Part shown: positions 35,876 to 44,567 of the stretch, piece after piece
Layout: the number at the start of each line of letters is the position of its first letter
How positions within the stretch are numbered: position 1 is the first letter of the stretch
NCBI GenBank assembly: GCA_014896485.1
Contig: JADBKH010000008.1
Span: forward strand, 1 to 64,000
Direction: 5' to 3'
DNA from: Bacillota bacterium
GTDB taxonomy: Bacteria; Bacillota; Bacilli; Bu12
DNA length: 64,000 bases
Position numbers and translations under genes: made by a program
Notes under the pieces: model-generated
The model's input: only the letters and a program-made list of their open reading frames with translations
Database searches by the model: none
What the model was told of the DNA's origin: nothing

Positions 35876-37768
35876 TCACTTTGCTTCCCGGCGTTGGCGC
35901 TGCCGACGTATCTCGTCGAGCAACTCTTCCGTAAAGGCGCGATACGGCTGTGGGCCCACATCGCCGACGCCGCGCTTGCGTACGGCAACACTCTGACTGT
36001 CCAGCTCTTTGTTGCCCACCACCGCCATATAGGGAACCTTCTCCAACTCGGCTTGCCGGATCTTTTGGCCGATCTTTCCGTCCCGTAGATCAGCGACGGC
36101 GCGCAAACCGTGTTCGACAAAATATTGGGCAACATGGCGGGCATAGGCTTCATGTGCAGAGGCAATCGGCAATACCTTCACTTGCACCGGTGCCAGCCAC
36201 AGCGGAAAAGCGCCGACATATTGCTCGGTCAGGATAGCGATGAAGCGCTCGATCGAGCCAAAGATCGCCCGGTGGATCACGATCGGGCGGTGCGGTTGGT
36301 TGTCCTCCCCGATGTATTCGATTGCGAACTTTTCTGGCATCTGAAAATCCAGCTGGACAGTCCCACATTGCCAGAATCGTCCCAAGGCGTCCTGAATATG
36401 AAAATCGATCTTTGGCCCGTAAAAGGCCCCCTCTCCCGGGTTGAGGGTGTAGGGCACCGCACGTTCCTCAAGCACTTGCTTCAGCGCTGCCTCCGCGCGC
36501 TCCCACAGCTCTTCGGAGCCCATGGCATCTTGCGGCCGCGTCGAGAGCTCGACGCGATACGGAAAGCCGAAGACGCGGTAAATGTGATCGACCAATTCCA
36601 GCACACGGGCCAACTCCGCCTCCATCTGGTCTGGCGTGACAAACAGGTGGGCATCATCCTGGGTAAAAGCACGTACCCGCAGCAGTCCGTGCAAGGTGCC
36701 AGAGAGTTCGAAGCGGTGGACCAGCCCCAGCTCGGCATAGCGCAGCGGGAGATCACGATAGGAATGTGACTCACTCTGATAGGCCAAGATCGCCCCGGGA
36801 CAATTCATCGGTTTGACAGCGTAGGGCACCCCTTCAACGTCGGTAAAGTACATGTTGTCTTTGTAATGATCCCAGTGGCCCGAACGCTCCCACAGCGAAC
36901 GGTTCATCATCATCGGGGTGCGAATCTCCTGATAGCCAGCCAAGCGATGCTCTTCACGCCAAAAGGATTCCAAGGTGTTGCGCAATGCCATCCCATTGGG
37001 CAAAAAGATCGGCATACCCGGTGCCTCATCGACAAAGGTGAAGAGCTTCAACTCCCTACCCAATACCCGATGGTCACGCCGCTTGGCTTCTTCGGTCATC
37101 TCTAAGTGCCGGGCGAGTGCGGTCTCATCGGCAAAGGCAGTGCCGTAGACCCGCGTCAACATGGGATTGCCCGCCTTCCCCCGCCAATACGCCCCAGCCA
37201 GCGAGAGCAACCGCAGCGCCCCTACCTGTCCGGTGTGCTGTACATGAGGACCTGCGCACAGGTCGGTGAACCCCCCCTGTGTGTACACCGTAATGCGCGC
37301 CCCTTCGGGAAGCCCAGAGATGATCTCACATTTGAAAGGTTGCTGCGCAAAGAGTTCCAGCGCTTCTTCGCGGCTTACCTCTCGGCGATCGATAGGCAAC
37401 CGTTCGGTGACAATGTGCTGCATCTCTGCTTCCAATGCCGGCAAATCGGCCTGGGTAAGCGGCGTTTCAAAGGCCATATCGTAGTAGAATCCCTCTTGTG
37501 TGGCGGGACCGGTCCCCAATTTGGTGCCCGGGAAGAGCCGCAAGGCTGCTTGTGCCAACAGGTGGGCAGCGGTATGCCGCAACACTTGCAACGCTTCCGG
37601 ATCGTTTAAATGGACCAAGCGAACTGAGGCACCTTCGGGAATCGGATCGCGCCAATCCTTAAGCTGGCCATCGACCACGGCTGCCACGACGTCGTCTGCT
37701 GCTTCGCCCCGCATCTGGGCAAAGGCCAACGCATCTTTGGCCAGAGGGCGCTTGTTTTCTACTGCCAT
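35876..37768 (-). CDS. thrS: Threonyl-tRNA synthetase
   Basis: The 630-residue class II synthetase charges tRNA-Thr. Domains in order: an N-terminal TGS domain (first ~60 residues), the editing domain with HTAAHLLAQA and the CAGPHV zinc-type motif near residue 185, the catalytic core with NCPG, YRDLPLRYAELG and RAFTQDDAHLF, and a C-terminal anticodon-binding domain (APVQVKVLPIA..H). ATG 37768 follows GGAGGAG; the longer open frame upstream is the T-box leader and is not coding. Expression should respond to uncharged tRNA-Thr through that leader. Confidence 0.96.
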   Translation of the reverse strand: MAVENKRPLAKDALAFAQMRGEAADDVVAAVVDGQLKDWRDPIPEGASVRLVHLNDPEALQVLRHTAAHLLAQAALRLFPGTKLGTGPATQEGFYYDMAFETPLTQADLPALEAEMQHIVTERLPIDRREVSREEALELFAQQPFKCEIISGLPEGARITVYTQGGFTDLCAGPHVQHTGQVGALRLLSLAGAYWRGKAGNPMLTRVYGTAFADETALARHLEMTEEAKRRDHRVLGRELKLFTFVDEAPGMPIFLPNGMALRNTLESFWREEHRLAGYQEIRTPMMMNRSLWERSGHWDHYKDNMYFTDVEGVPYAVKPMNCPGAILAYQSESHSYRDLPLRYAELGLVHRFELSGTLHGLLRVRAFTQDDAHLFVTPDQMEAELARVLELVDHIYRVFGFPYRVELSTRPQDAMGSEELWERAEAALKQVLEERAVPYTLNPGEGAFYGPKIDFHIQDALGRFWQCGTVQLDFQMPEKFAIEYIGEDNQPHRPIVIHRAIFGSIERFIAILTEQYVGAFPLWLAPVQVKVLPIASAHEAYARHVAQYFVEHGLRAVADLRDGKIGQKIRQAELEKVPYMAVVGNKELDSQSVAVRKRGVGDVGPQPYRAFTEELLDEIRRQRQRREAK

Positions 37769-37776
37769 TCTTCTGC

Positions 37777-38008
37777 TCCTCCTTTGACAGCGAGCAGGTG
37801 CTCCGATCCCCAAAAAGGGACGGGAGCACCCGCGGTTCCACCCTTGTTGGCCCAAAGGCCCACTTTTGTGCCCGATAACGGGGGCATCCGAAAAAAAGTC
37901 CAACCCGAAAAGTGGTACGACAGACCCGCTGTCAGAGGCTTGCACCCATCCCTCTTCGCTGTTGGCAGCAGACAGCCTGCGCGTCTCTTCGGTGTGTTTC
38001 CTGAGATC
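37777..38008 (-). promoter_or_regulatory. T-box leader of thrS (threonine specifier)
   Basis: Read on the minus strand, the leader has a Stem I closed by CCGAA/TTCGG, an internal loop with ACC at 37916-37914 followed by A, as expected for a Thr specifier, and the T-box GGGTGGAACCGCG at 37843-37831. A stable hairpin GGTGCTCC/GGAGCACC (37830-37797, inner CGTCCC-TTTTT-GGGGATC) follows but has no U run before the ribosome site. Together with the flanking promoter this accounts for the gene-free stretch 37769-38045. Confidence 0.92.
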
Positions 38009-38014
38009 GCGACG

Positions 38015-38044
38015 ATTGTAGCAGAGTGTAACGACCTGACTCAA
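38015..38044 (-). promoter_or_regulatory. SigA promoter of the T-box/thrS transcript
   Basis: Minus strand TTGAGT (38044-38039), 18-base spacer, TACAAT (38020-38015); transcription would begin near 38008, the start of the T-box leader. From 38045 to 38200 I see no gene, and no clear SigE-type promoter for cotJB. Confidence 0.65.
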
Positions 38045-38200
38045 CTTCCGCAGCCAGCCTACCTTGCCCTGGAGTATCCGGTGCAGTTGCGAGGCGTTTG
38101 GCAACAAAGCCAGGGCTTTCGTATCTTCCCGCCTTTCTTCTTGCTGCGTAGCCTAAGTGTAGATGCTGCCACCAAGCGCTCACAGGAAGGAATGAGGGGA

Positions 38201-38452
38201 ATGGCCCATACCGAGTGGGACCGAATGGGGCGCAAAGAGCTCTACCACCGTCTTCAGCTGCACCAATTCCAGGCATATGACTGGATGCTCTACACCGATA
38301 TGCACCCGCACAGCCGAGAGGGTTTGCGTCGTTTTCAAGAGCACAACGAAGAAGCACGCCAATTGCGGGAAACTTTCGCACGGCGTTACCGTCCCATCGA
38401 CCAATGGGATGACCAATGGCCGGTGCGTTCTGAAGTTGATGTAGAGGGGTGA
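38201..38452 (+). CDS. cotJB: Spore coat protein CotJB
   Basis: An 83-residue soluble protein with the CotJB pattern: aromatic-rich LYHRLQLHQFQAYDWMLYTDMHPHSREGLRRFQEHN followed by a YRPIDQW segment. In Bacillus, CotJB belongs to the cotJABC operon of inner coat proteins made in the mother cell. Here cotJA is missing and cotJC follows after 7 bases. ATG 38201 is 9 bases after AGGAAGGA; ATG 38192 is too close to it. Its presence marks the organism as a spore former. Confidence 0.9.
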   Translation: MAHTEWDRMGRKELYHRLQLHQFQAYDWMLYTDMHPHSREGLRRFQEHNEEARQLRETFARRYRPIDQWDDQWPVRSEVDVEG

Positions 38453-38459
38453 GAGGCAG

Positions 38460-39110
38460 ATGTGGTATTACGAAGCCAAATTTGAGCATCCAGTCAAAGT
38501 CAATCACTCCGATCCCCGACTCGCCAAACTGTTGCTGGCACAATACGGTGGACCCCAAGGCGAATGTGCCGCTGCCTTGCGTTATCTGGATCAACGTTAT
38601 GCCATGTCCGATTTTGACAAACGAACCGCCGGTCTGCTGACGGATATTGGGACAGAAGAGATGGCGCATTTGGAAATCTTGGGAGAGCTTTACCACCAGC
38701 TCGTCGAAGGCGTCTCTCTCCACGAGCTAAAAGAAGCAGGATTGGCCGGCAATTATGTCGAGTTTGGAACCAACCCCTTCTATATCAATGAGTCCGGACA
38801 GCCGTGGACCGCCGGATACATCTCTGCGACGGGAGATCCGTTGGCAGATGTCCATGAGGACATCGCTGCGGAAGAAAAAGCACGGGCGGTCTACGAGCAC
38901 CTGATCGACCTGACCGACGATCCCGATGTGAAAGACACACTGCAATTTTTGTGGAGTCGCGAGATCGTGCACAGCCGTCGTTTTCGCGAAGCAGCACAAC
39001 ACTTAGATGAAGTACTCCATGAGCGGCGCAGCATCGTCATTGGCGGGCCCGTCAGTCGGACCAACCGCTATGTCCACTATGAACACAAGCCAGAATCGGA
39101 CCGCCCTTAA
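38460..39110 (+). CDS. cotJC: Spore coat protein CotJC (manganese catalase fold)
   Basis: A 216-residue protein of the manganese catalase family used in the spore coat. Metal-ligand motifs in the four-helix bundle are visible: E (GECAAALRYLDQR), EEMAHLE with TDIGTEEMAHLEILGEL near residue 65, and the second half EDIAAEEKARAVYEHL and REIVHSRRF. It may protect spores from peroxide. It is translated with cotJB. The C-terminus ends in charged residues and has no membrane segment. Confidence 0.93.
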   Translation: MWYYEAKFEHPVKVNHSDPRLAKLLLAQYGGPQGECAAALRYLDQRYAMSDFDKRTAGLLTDIGTEEMAHLEILGELYHQLVEGVSLHELKEAGLAGNYVEFGTNPFYINESGQPWTAGYISATGDPLADVHEDIAAEEKARAVYEHLIDLTDDPDVKDTLQFLWSREIVHSRRFREAAQHLDEVLHERRSIVIGGPVSRTNRYVHYEHKPESDRP

Positions 39111-39149
39111 ACGGATCCCAGGCCGCAATGCTCACAATCCACTTCATTG

Positions 39150-39187
39150 GCGAAGGAGGCGTAAGGGGATGCTCCTTCGCTTTTTCT
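39150..39187 (+). terminator. Intrinsic terminator of cotJBC
   Basis: GCGAAGGAG (39150-39158) and CTCCTTCGC (39172-39180) followed by TTTTTCTC. Confidence 0.8.
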
Positions 39188-39190
39188 CTT

Positions 39191-40336
39191 CTAATCAGCG
39201 AGCCACACCGCCCGTTTGATTTCTCCTTTCTGGTGCCGGTAAGCCTGCGCGACCTCCTCCAAGGGAATCCGTTTTGCGATAAAGCTTCCCAGCCAGCCGG
39301 GATGTTCTGCTTCGACCGTCGACAGCCAGCCGATCGCTTCTTCAAAGTCGCCTCTTGAAGAGCTGACCGATCCGCAGACGATCCGGTTGCCCAGCACCAG
39401 CTGCTTTTCCAATGCACCGGCTTCGAGATCGAACCGTTGGTGTTGATCGGCGACACCGAGCAGGAGCACCACGCCATCCTCGCCGACGGCCTTGGCCGCT
39501 TCGACCGCCAATGGTGCCACGCCAGTGGCTTCAACGACCAAATCGGGACTTCCCATTACAGCGGGCAGCTGCTCAACCGCGTAGATGTCGGCGGAGAGGA
39601 ATCGTGCGCCAATCGCCTGGACCAATGAAGCTTTGGGATCAATCTCAGAGACCGCATCGAAGACGGAGACCTCCCATCCCCGCCTGCGTAGAAAGCAAGT
39701 CGCCAAAAGGCCGATTTGGCCAGCCCCCAACACCAGTGCACGCTGCGGGTGCCATGCGCGCATGCGGCGGGCGAAGAGATCGATCTGGTGCATCGCCTTG
39801 ATGACCACGCTGGCAGGTTCCGTTAAAATGCCCAACGCCTTAAGCGGGGGTGGCAAGGGAACCAGGTATGCAGCATCCTCAACAAAATATTCCGCCAGAT
39901 ATCCATCCGCCCCCCAGAGTCCTCGTTCTGTGTACGCTCCCGAACGGCAATAGTCCGGCTCTCCCGCCCGGCAGGGCGAACAACTGGGGTCGGCACAAGG
40001 GCGGCGGACGGTCGGCACCACGTACATGCCGGCCACCAGGGCGTGTACTTGTCTTCCAACGGCGATCACGCGTCCTACAGCCTCATGACCGACAACCAAC
40101 GATCCGTCTGGGGCGGCAGGACGTCCGTAGTTGCCCTCGTAAACCGCCCGATCGGTCGCATCAATGCCGAGCTGTAGGGTTTGGACCAACACCTGATGAT
40201 CCTGCAACCCCGAAAGGGAACGCCAGACGGTTTGCAGACTTCCCCGCTGACCTACCTTCACAGCAACCGCGCGTACCTCTTCCCGTCCGGGCAGGAGTGT
40301 TTCCTGCTGTGCGGGAGCGATGCCCATCGTCCCCAC
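39191..40336 (-). CDS. Zinc-dependent glucose 1-dehydrogenase-like MDR enzyme
   Basis: A 381-residue medium-chain dehydrogenase resembling archaeal glucose dehydrogenases, which oxidise glucose to gluconolactone with NAD(P)+. It has LGIDATDRAVYEG, VVGHEAVGRV with zinc ligands H and E, the structural zinc loop CADPSCSPCRAGEPDYC, LTEPASVV and the nucleotide fold VLGAGQIGLLA. The usual first zinc-ligand Cys is Asp (GIDATD), as in Haloferax glucose dehydrogenase. GTG 40336 lies 7 bases after AAGGAGGGG. It follows the GH15 glucoamylase gene by 14 bases, so glucose released there could be oxidised here. Confidence 0.82.
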   Translation of the reverse strand: MGTMGIAPAQQETLLPGREEVRAVAVKVGQRGSLQTVWRSLSGLQDHQVLVQTLQLGIDATDRAVYEGNYGRPAAPDGSLVVGHEAVGRVIAVGRQVHALVAGMYVVPTVRRPCADPSCSPCRAGEPDYCRSGAYTERGLWGADGYLAEYFVEDAAYLVPLPPPLKALGILTEPASVVIKAMHQIDLFARRMRAWHPQRALVLGAGQIGLLATCFLRRRGWEVSVFDAVSEIDPKASLVQAIGARFLSADIYAVEQLPAVMGSPDLVVEATGVAPLAVEAAKAVGEDGVVLLLGVADQHQRFDLEAGALEKQLVLGNRIVCGSVSSSRGDFEEAIGWLSTVEAEHPGWLGSFIAKRIPLEEVAQAYRHQKGEIKRAVWLAD

Positions 40337-40350
40337 TTCGAGTCCCCTCC

Positions 40351-42327
40351 TTATTCGGCCAATGCCTGCTTTTTCCGAACATACTCCTGAAAGACGCGGC
40401 AATAGGTGGCCTGTGACCAGGTGAGCGGTGAGACCGACACAAAATTTCCTGTATACGGATCGATCTGCTCGGCCATCACCCCAGAGGGCAAGGTGTGGTC
40501 GGCCACCCACTGCAGATAAGGAAGAGCTTCATCGACTTCCTGCAGTTGCGTGGCTTTAGCGATCAACCACTCGGCGTACCAAAGGGTACAGATGATCCAA
40601 GGATTGCCTGGAACACGGTCGATCTCTTCGCTCACCCGATGGTAAGCATCCCCAGGATAGCGGGCGATCCCTCCGATTGGGGTCTGGACCCATAGCTGTT
40701 CACGAATCTGAGACATCGTTGCCACAACCTGGGGAGCATCGGGTGGAAGCACGCCGAAGTCAAAAACCGCGTATAGGCTGGCATCCAACGTCTTGTCAGG
40801 AACCACTCGTCCCTGATCGTCTAGCGTGAGCATGCGCACAAAGCGTTGGGAGGATGCGTCCCACAGCTGCTGAAGCATCGCCGTGCGCACCTGTTGGGCT
40901 CCCTCCGAAAATGCCTGAGCCTCCTCTCCATCCCCAAATGTCTCAGCGAACGCAGCTGCCGCCTGTAGCCCAGCGACCACCGTCGCGGTCGTGAAAGTGA
41001 GAATGCCTCGTCGTTCCTCCCACAGGTCGTAGGAAGGCCTGGGCAGCTTCGTCTGGGCATCGCGGTAAGCGAGCAGAAACTTTCCAGCGGGAAGAATGAG
41101 CCGATCGTAGAGCGATCGGACAAACTCGGTATCGTGAAAGCAAGCATAGTGATGCCAGAGTGCGTACAATGGCAGAGCCGTCTCATCCTCCTGGATGGGC
41201 AACTGTCGATGGCGATGGGGATCGCTCCAGGGATGCCAGCTCGATCCGGCCGAGCCGTCGGGATTGTACTTGTGTAGCCAAAAACCCTGGCTGGTGATGC
41301 GATCGGCCAAAAAGGTGTAGAAGCGCTGTGTCATGCCGGCATAGCCACACAGATCCAACGTGTAGGCCACCAGGGCACCGTCCCGCGGCCACAGGTAAGC
41401 ATAAGTATCGCGGTTGAATTTGAGCACATCGGCATCGGTCGAAGCAATGATGGCACCGCTGCGATCCACTTGGGTGCTGAGCACCAACAGAGACCGTTTG
41501 TAGACCTCAGTCAGCCGTGGATCGACGCCCTCAAACCGTTTGGGTTGCTTGTGTAACCAAGCACTCCAAAACGATCGGGTACGCCCCAAGAGCCTGTCAG
41601 GGGTACGATGAAGCAGCCAGTCATGTAAACGCAACGCATCGGGGTACTCCGTCCCTGCCGTCAACCAGAACCATCCTATCGCTCCTGCTTGACCACCGAC
41701 TTGCAAATCGATCTCGCCGACCCCGTCGATCGACCCTTGGCTGACCGGATAAGCTTCGAGCCGGCCATCTTCGGCATCTTTCCACGTTCCTTGGCTGCCG
41801 TTAAACTCCTTAACACCAGTAGCAAAATTGCTCAACCCAGGAGCCTCCTGCCCGGCCTGTCCACACAAGAGGAAGTAACGGCGTCGCTTGTAGAAAATCA
41901 ACGCGCGGTGGACAGGATCGTAAAAGCAGGTATCCCCCACGTTTGCTTCCTGAAGATGGGCATCGAAGTGAAAGAAGAGGCGTACCTGACGATCGGCTTC
42001 CCGAAGGTTGTCGACTTTGACTTGGCGGATCAGAACATTACGCTCAAAGTCGATCGCATCGTGCAGCGTCAAACGCACCCCGAGCTGCGGCTCCTCTAGG
42101 ATGACATCGCTCACCAGCGTCTCTGCTTCGTACGTCTGCCGGATTCGTCGCCACACCGGATCGTCGATCCAGCGAAAGACCCCGTCGACGAAGATCCCAA
42201 AATGGGAGAGATGATCCTCGGTATGGTCTTCTTCACCGACGTGCGGGTAAAAGAGCTCGCGTAGGTTGTAACCACTGTCGAAGTTGACCGCCAACGAACC
42301 ATTGGACAACGGCAAATCTCGGGGCAC
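40351..42327 (-). CDS. GH15 glucoamylase-type glycosidase
   Basis: A 658-residue glycoside hydrolase family 15 enzyme that removes glucose from alpha-glucan ends; some relatives act on trehalose. An N-terminal beta-sandwich (about residues 1-270; NFDSGYNLRELFYPHVG) precedes the (alpha/alpha)6 barrel: YLWPRDGA, the catalytic acid region YDLWEERRG near residue 430, and the second glutamate region GVMAEQIDPYTGNFVSVSPLTWSQA near 620. No signal peptide is visible, so it is probably cytoplasmic and acts on glycogen or imported maltodextrins. The start is GTG 42327 behind GGAAGGTG. It heads an operon with glucose dehydrogenase. Confidence 0.9.
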   Translation of the reverse strand: MPRDLPLSNGSLAVNFDSGYNLRELFYPHVGEEDHTEDHLSHFGIFVDGVFRWIDDPVWRRIRQTYEAETLVSDVILEEPQLGVRLTLHDAIDFERNVLIRQVKVDNLREADRQVRLFFHFDAHLQEANVGDTCFYDPVHRALIFYKRRRYFLLCGQAGQEAPGLSNFATGVKEFNGSQGTWKDAEDGRLEAYPVSQGSIDGVGEIDLQVGGQAGAIGWFWLTAGTEYPDALRLHDWLLHRTPDRLLGRTRSFWSAWLHKQPKRFEGVDPRLTEVYKRSLLVLSTQVDRSGAIIASTDADVLKFNRDTYAYLWPRDGALVAYTLDLCGYAGMTQRFYTFLADRITSQGFWLHKYNPDGSAGSSWHPWSDPHRHRQLPIQEDETALPLYALWHHYACFHDTEFVRSLYDRLILPAGKFLLAYRDAQTKLPRPSYDLWEERRGILTFTTATVVAGLQAAAAFAETFGDGEEAQAFSEGAQQVRTAMLQQLWDASSQRFVRMLTLDDQGRVVPDKTLDASLYAVFDFGVLPPDAPQVVATMSQIREQLWVQTPIGGIARYPGDAYHRVSEEIDRVPGNPWIICTLWYAEWLIAKATQLQEVDEALPYLQWVADHTLPSGVMAEQIDPYTGNFVSVSPLTWSQATYCRVFQEYVRKKQALAE

Positions 42328-42435
42328 GCGCCACCTTCCCTTCCTCGCCTAAGGTGTGGCACGACCCCGCAAGCTATACGTCTGAAATGAACCCGCATTC
42401 AGGCCACCTGTGCATCCTGTGTCGAAACGCTGCAA

Positions 42436-42485
42436 AGAAAAGAGCAGGGCGATGGTAGCTACCCTACTCTTTTCTGCAAGTGTGG
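42436..42485 (-). terminator. Terminator of pstS
   Basis: Complementary AGAAAAGAG (42436-42444) and CTCTTTTCT (42477-42485) with further AGGG/CCCT pairing inside; on the minus strand the RNA ends in CUUUUCUUU. The rest of the gap to the GH15 start (42327) shows nothing clear. Confidence 0.65.
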
Positions 42486-42493
42486 TTGAGGGC

Positions 42494-43639
42494 TTATTGC
42501 TGCAAAAGTGGCTGCCCATCCGGACCTGTGATTTTTTGCAACTGGTGCAAGCCAAACTGCTGCACCGAGTCCGGCAGCGGCGCATAGTAGAGCGAGGCTG
42601 CTTTCGATTGGCCGTCCGTGATCATCCATTTCAATAGATTGACCAACTCTTTCCCCTTGGTGGCATCCGTCTGTTTGGTGTAGACGATCACCCATGAAAA
42701 GCCCGTAATCGGGTAGGAGTCAGCCCCGTCCGCATTGACGATATAGATTTTGCCATCCGCCGGGAGTTGGAACTGTGCAGCAGCAGCCGAAGCGGCCTCT
42801 ACGGTCGGTTCGACAAACTTGCCCGCCTTGTTCTTGACCCACACGACCGGCATGTTGCTCTGCTTCGCATAGCTCAATTCGCCATAGCCAATGGAATATT
42901 TCGTGCTGCGTACGGTCGAAGCCACACCCTCTGTACCTTTCGCACCTACACCGACATTGTGCCAATCCGGTGAAGTACTCGCATTCGACTCAGGCCAATC
43001 CTGAGGATCGACGGCCGCAAAATAATGGGTGATAATCGAAGTCGTTCCGGAACCGTCGGAACGGTGGGCGACGACGATATTATTCGAAGGCAGCTTTACG
43101 CCAGGGTTGTCTGCCGCGATCGCCGGATCGTTCCATTTGGTGATCTTGCCAGCAAAGATCTTCGTCAGCGTCGTCCCGTCCAGTTGCAGCTTGTCAACCC
43201 CCGGGAGATTGTAGAAGATAGCGGCAGGACCGATGGTCACCGGAATGTGAACGACCGCGTCTGCGCCGCCCACCGCCTGCTCTTGATCGGGTTTGAGAGG
43301 GGCATCCGAGGCGCCAAAATCCACTTCCTTATTGGTTAAGGCCTGAATGCCACCACCGGAGCCGATCGATTGATAGTTGATCTTTACATTGGGATGCGCA
43401 CGCTCATAGTCTGGAAACATGGCAGAAAAGAGCGGATTATCAAACGTCGATCCGGCACCCGTCAAATTGACAGTAGCGCCTGTACTGCTCTGTGGTGTGG
43501 AAGACTGCTGAGGAGAAGTCCCTGTACTGGCATTACCGGCGGTATTGCCACCGTTGCCCGAGCCGCAACCAGCCAAAAGCGCGGCAAAAAGGACGCCCCC
43601 GGAGAGCAAAATCCCTGTCTTTCGGTTGAACACGCGCAT
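42494..43639 (-). CDS. pstS: Phosphate ABC transporter substrate-binding protein
   Basis: A 381-residue secreted lipoprotein that captures phosphate outside the cell. The signal peptide ends at lipobox LLAGC, followed by a Gly/Asn/Ser/Thr linker. The mature part has VNLTGAGSTFDNPLFSAMF, INYQSIGSGGGIQALTNKEVDFGASDAPL and RSDGSGTTSIITHYFA, which form the phosphate site. ATG 43639 follows AAGGAGG. No pstC/pstA/pstB genes are adjacent. A terminator follows, and an 11-base-periodic PhoP-like operator lies upstream, so it should be induced when phosphate is scarce. Confidence 0.94.
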   Translation of the reverse strand: MRVFNRKTGILLSGGVLFAALLAGCGSGNGGNTAGNASTGTSPQQSSTPQSSTGATVNLTGAGSTFDNPLFSAMFPDYERAHPNVKINYQSIGSGGGIQALTNKEVDFGASDAPLKPDQEQAVGGADAVVHIPVTIGPAAIFYNLPGVDKLQLDGTTLTKIFAGKITKWNDPAIAADNPGVKLPSNNIVVAHRSDGSGTTSIITHYFAAVDPQDWPESNASTSPDWHNVGVGAKGTEGVASTVRSTKYSIGYGELSYAKQSNMPVVWVKNKAGKFVEPTVEAASAAAAQFQLPADGKIYIVNADGADSYPITGFSWVIVYTKQTDATKGKELVNLLKWMITDGQSKAASLYYAPLPDSVQQFGLHQLQKITGPDGQPLLQQ

Positions 43640-43683
43640 CCTGAGCCTCCTTGGCAATCGCAATCACTTCCTGCGCCTTGTCC

Positions 43684-43737
43684 AGTGTAGCGATCGAATG
43701 TTATGAGAATGTTAAGGAACGATTAAGTCTTTGTTAG
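43684..43737 (-). promoter_or_regulatory. PhoP-like operator and promoter of pstS
   Basis: On the minus strand four hexamers, CTAACA (43737-43732), TTAATC (43726-43721), TTAACA (43715-43710) and ATAACA (43704-43699), start exactly 11 bases apart, as in Firmicutes PhoP boxes (TTAACA-type repeats). A -10-like TACACT (43689-43684) follows ten bases after the last repeat, the spacing seen at PhoP-activated promoters. Confidence 0.75.
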
Positions 43738-43936
43738 GACGGACACCCTAGACACGTCTTTGCTTTATCATGCTCCCTCGACAAGTACATTACTCTAAGG
43801 GGTCCATACGAGCCACCGCTGACTCGATAAGCATGCGTTTCGACAGCGAATTCCAGAAAGATGCTTGCTTTGTGATACCGAGGCGATATGCTGATAACCA
43901 AAAGCACCATCGACAGATGGGAAGGAGATGTTCCGG

Positions 43937-44338
43937 TTGCAATACTGGCAACGAATCGAACCGGACCAAGTGATGACAGCCTTCCATCAGACAGGACTAA
44001 CCCCCCTTCAACACGCCTATTTCAACGAGGACGGCAGCGGTGCCTGTGCAATCGGTGCACTTTTCACACTCGCCTACGGCCGCTTGCCCGGAGACATGTT
44101 CCAGCGTTCCAAGCAGGCCTTTGATTGGGCGATCGCCCGCTGGGGCGGATGGTACGTCCTCGGTTTTGTCAGGGGATTCGATGGCAATCAGCATGGACTG
44201 GCCTATCACGGGGCCTATTGGCTGTCGAAACGCTTTCGCCAAGGTATCCAGGATGGACAGCAGGTATGGCAGAAGGTTCAACACGTATTGCCTTGTACGC
44301 CCACTCAGACGGACCGACCGGTTGTAGAGGTCGCCTGA
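43937..44338 (+). CDS. Hypothetical protein
   Basis: A 133-residue protein I do not recognise. From TTG 43937 (AAGGAG 9 bases upstream) it reads LQYWQRIEPDQVMTAFHQTG; ATG 43928 directly abuts the ribosome site. It has a Gly/Ala-rich centre (GACAIGALFTLAYGRLPGDMF), tryptophan-rich RWGGWYVLGFVRGFDG and a hydrophilic Gln-rich end. No signal peptide or definite membrane helix. A strong bidirectional terminator follows. Confidence 0.6.
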   Translation: MQYWQRIEPDQVMTAFHQTGLTPLQHAYFNEDGSGACAIGALFTLAYGRLPGDMFQRSKQAFDWAIARWGGWYVLGFVRGFDGNQHGLAYHGAYWLSKRFRQGIQDGQQVWQKVQHVLPCTPTQTDRPVVEVA

Positions 44339-44368
44339 CACCCTTGCCCCACACGCCAGCACCGGCAG

Positions 44369-44415
44369 GTAGAACAAAAGCGGTACGGATCGAGTCCGTA
44401 CCGCTTTTGTTCTAC
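44369..44415. terminator. Bidirectional terminator before tRNA-Val
   Basis: A perfect inverted repeat of 21 bases per arm (GTAGAACAAAAGCGGTACGG..., loop TCGAG) with T-rich outer ends in both directions; it separates the hypothetical gene from the convergent tRNA. Confidence 0.8.
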
Positions 44416-44441
44416 CTTCGTCCAAATAAATCGAAAGGAAA

Positions 44442-44516
44442 TGGTGGGCGCTGTAGGGATTGAACCTACGACCTCTTCCGCGTCAAGGAAGCGCTCTCCC
44501 ACTGAGCTAAGCGCCC
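44442..44516 (-). tRNA. tRNA-Val (GAC)
   Basis: A full cloverleaf on the minus strand: acceptor GGGCGCT, D arm AGCTCAGTGGGAGAGC, anticodon arm CTTCC-TTGACGC-GGAAG (anticodon GAC), T arm with GTTCAATCC, and encoded CCA. Confidence 0.95.
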
Positions 44517-44567
44517 AAGCGCCGTGCGACAGCAGTGAGCATAGCACAGCGGCGACAAAGCTTCAAG

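Noticed and set aside
37769-38107. Long N-terminal extension of thrS (open frame to 38107)
   Set aside because: The region is the T-box leader with its own promoter, and ATG 37768 has a strong ribosome site.
43741-43936. Promoter TTGCTT-N16-TATGCT before the hypothetical gene at 43937
   Set aside because: Both elements are weak; nothing else supports it.
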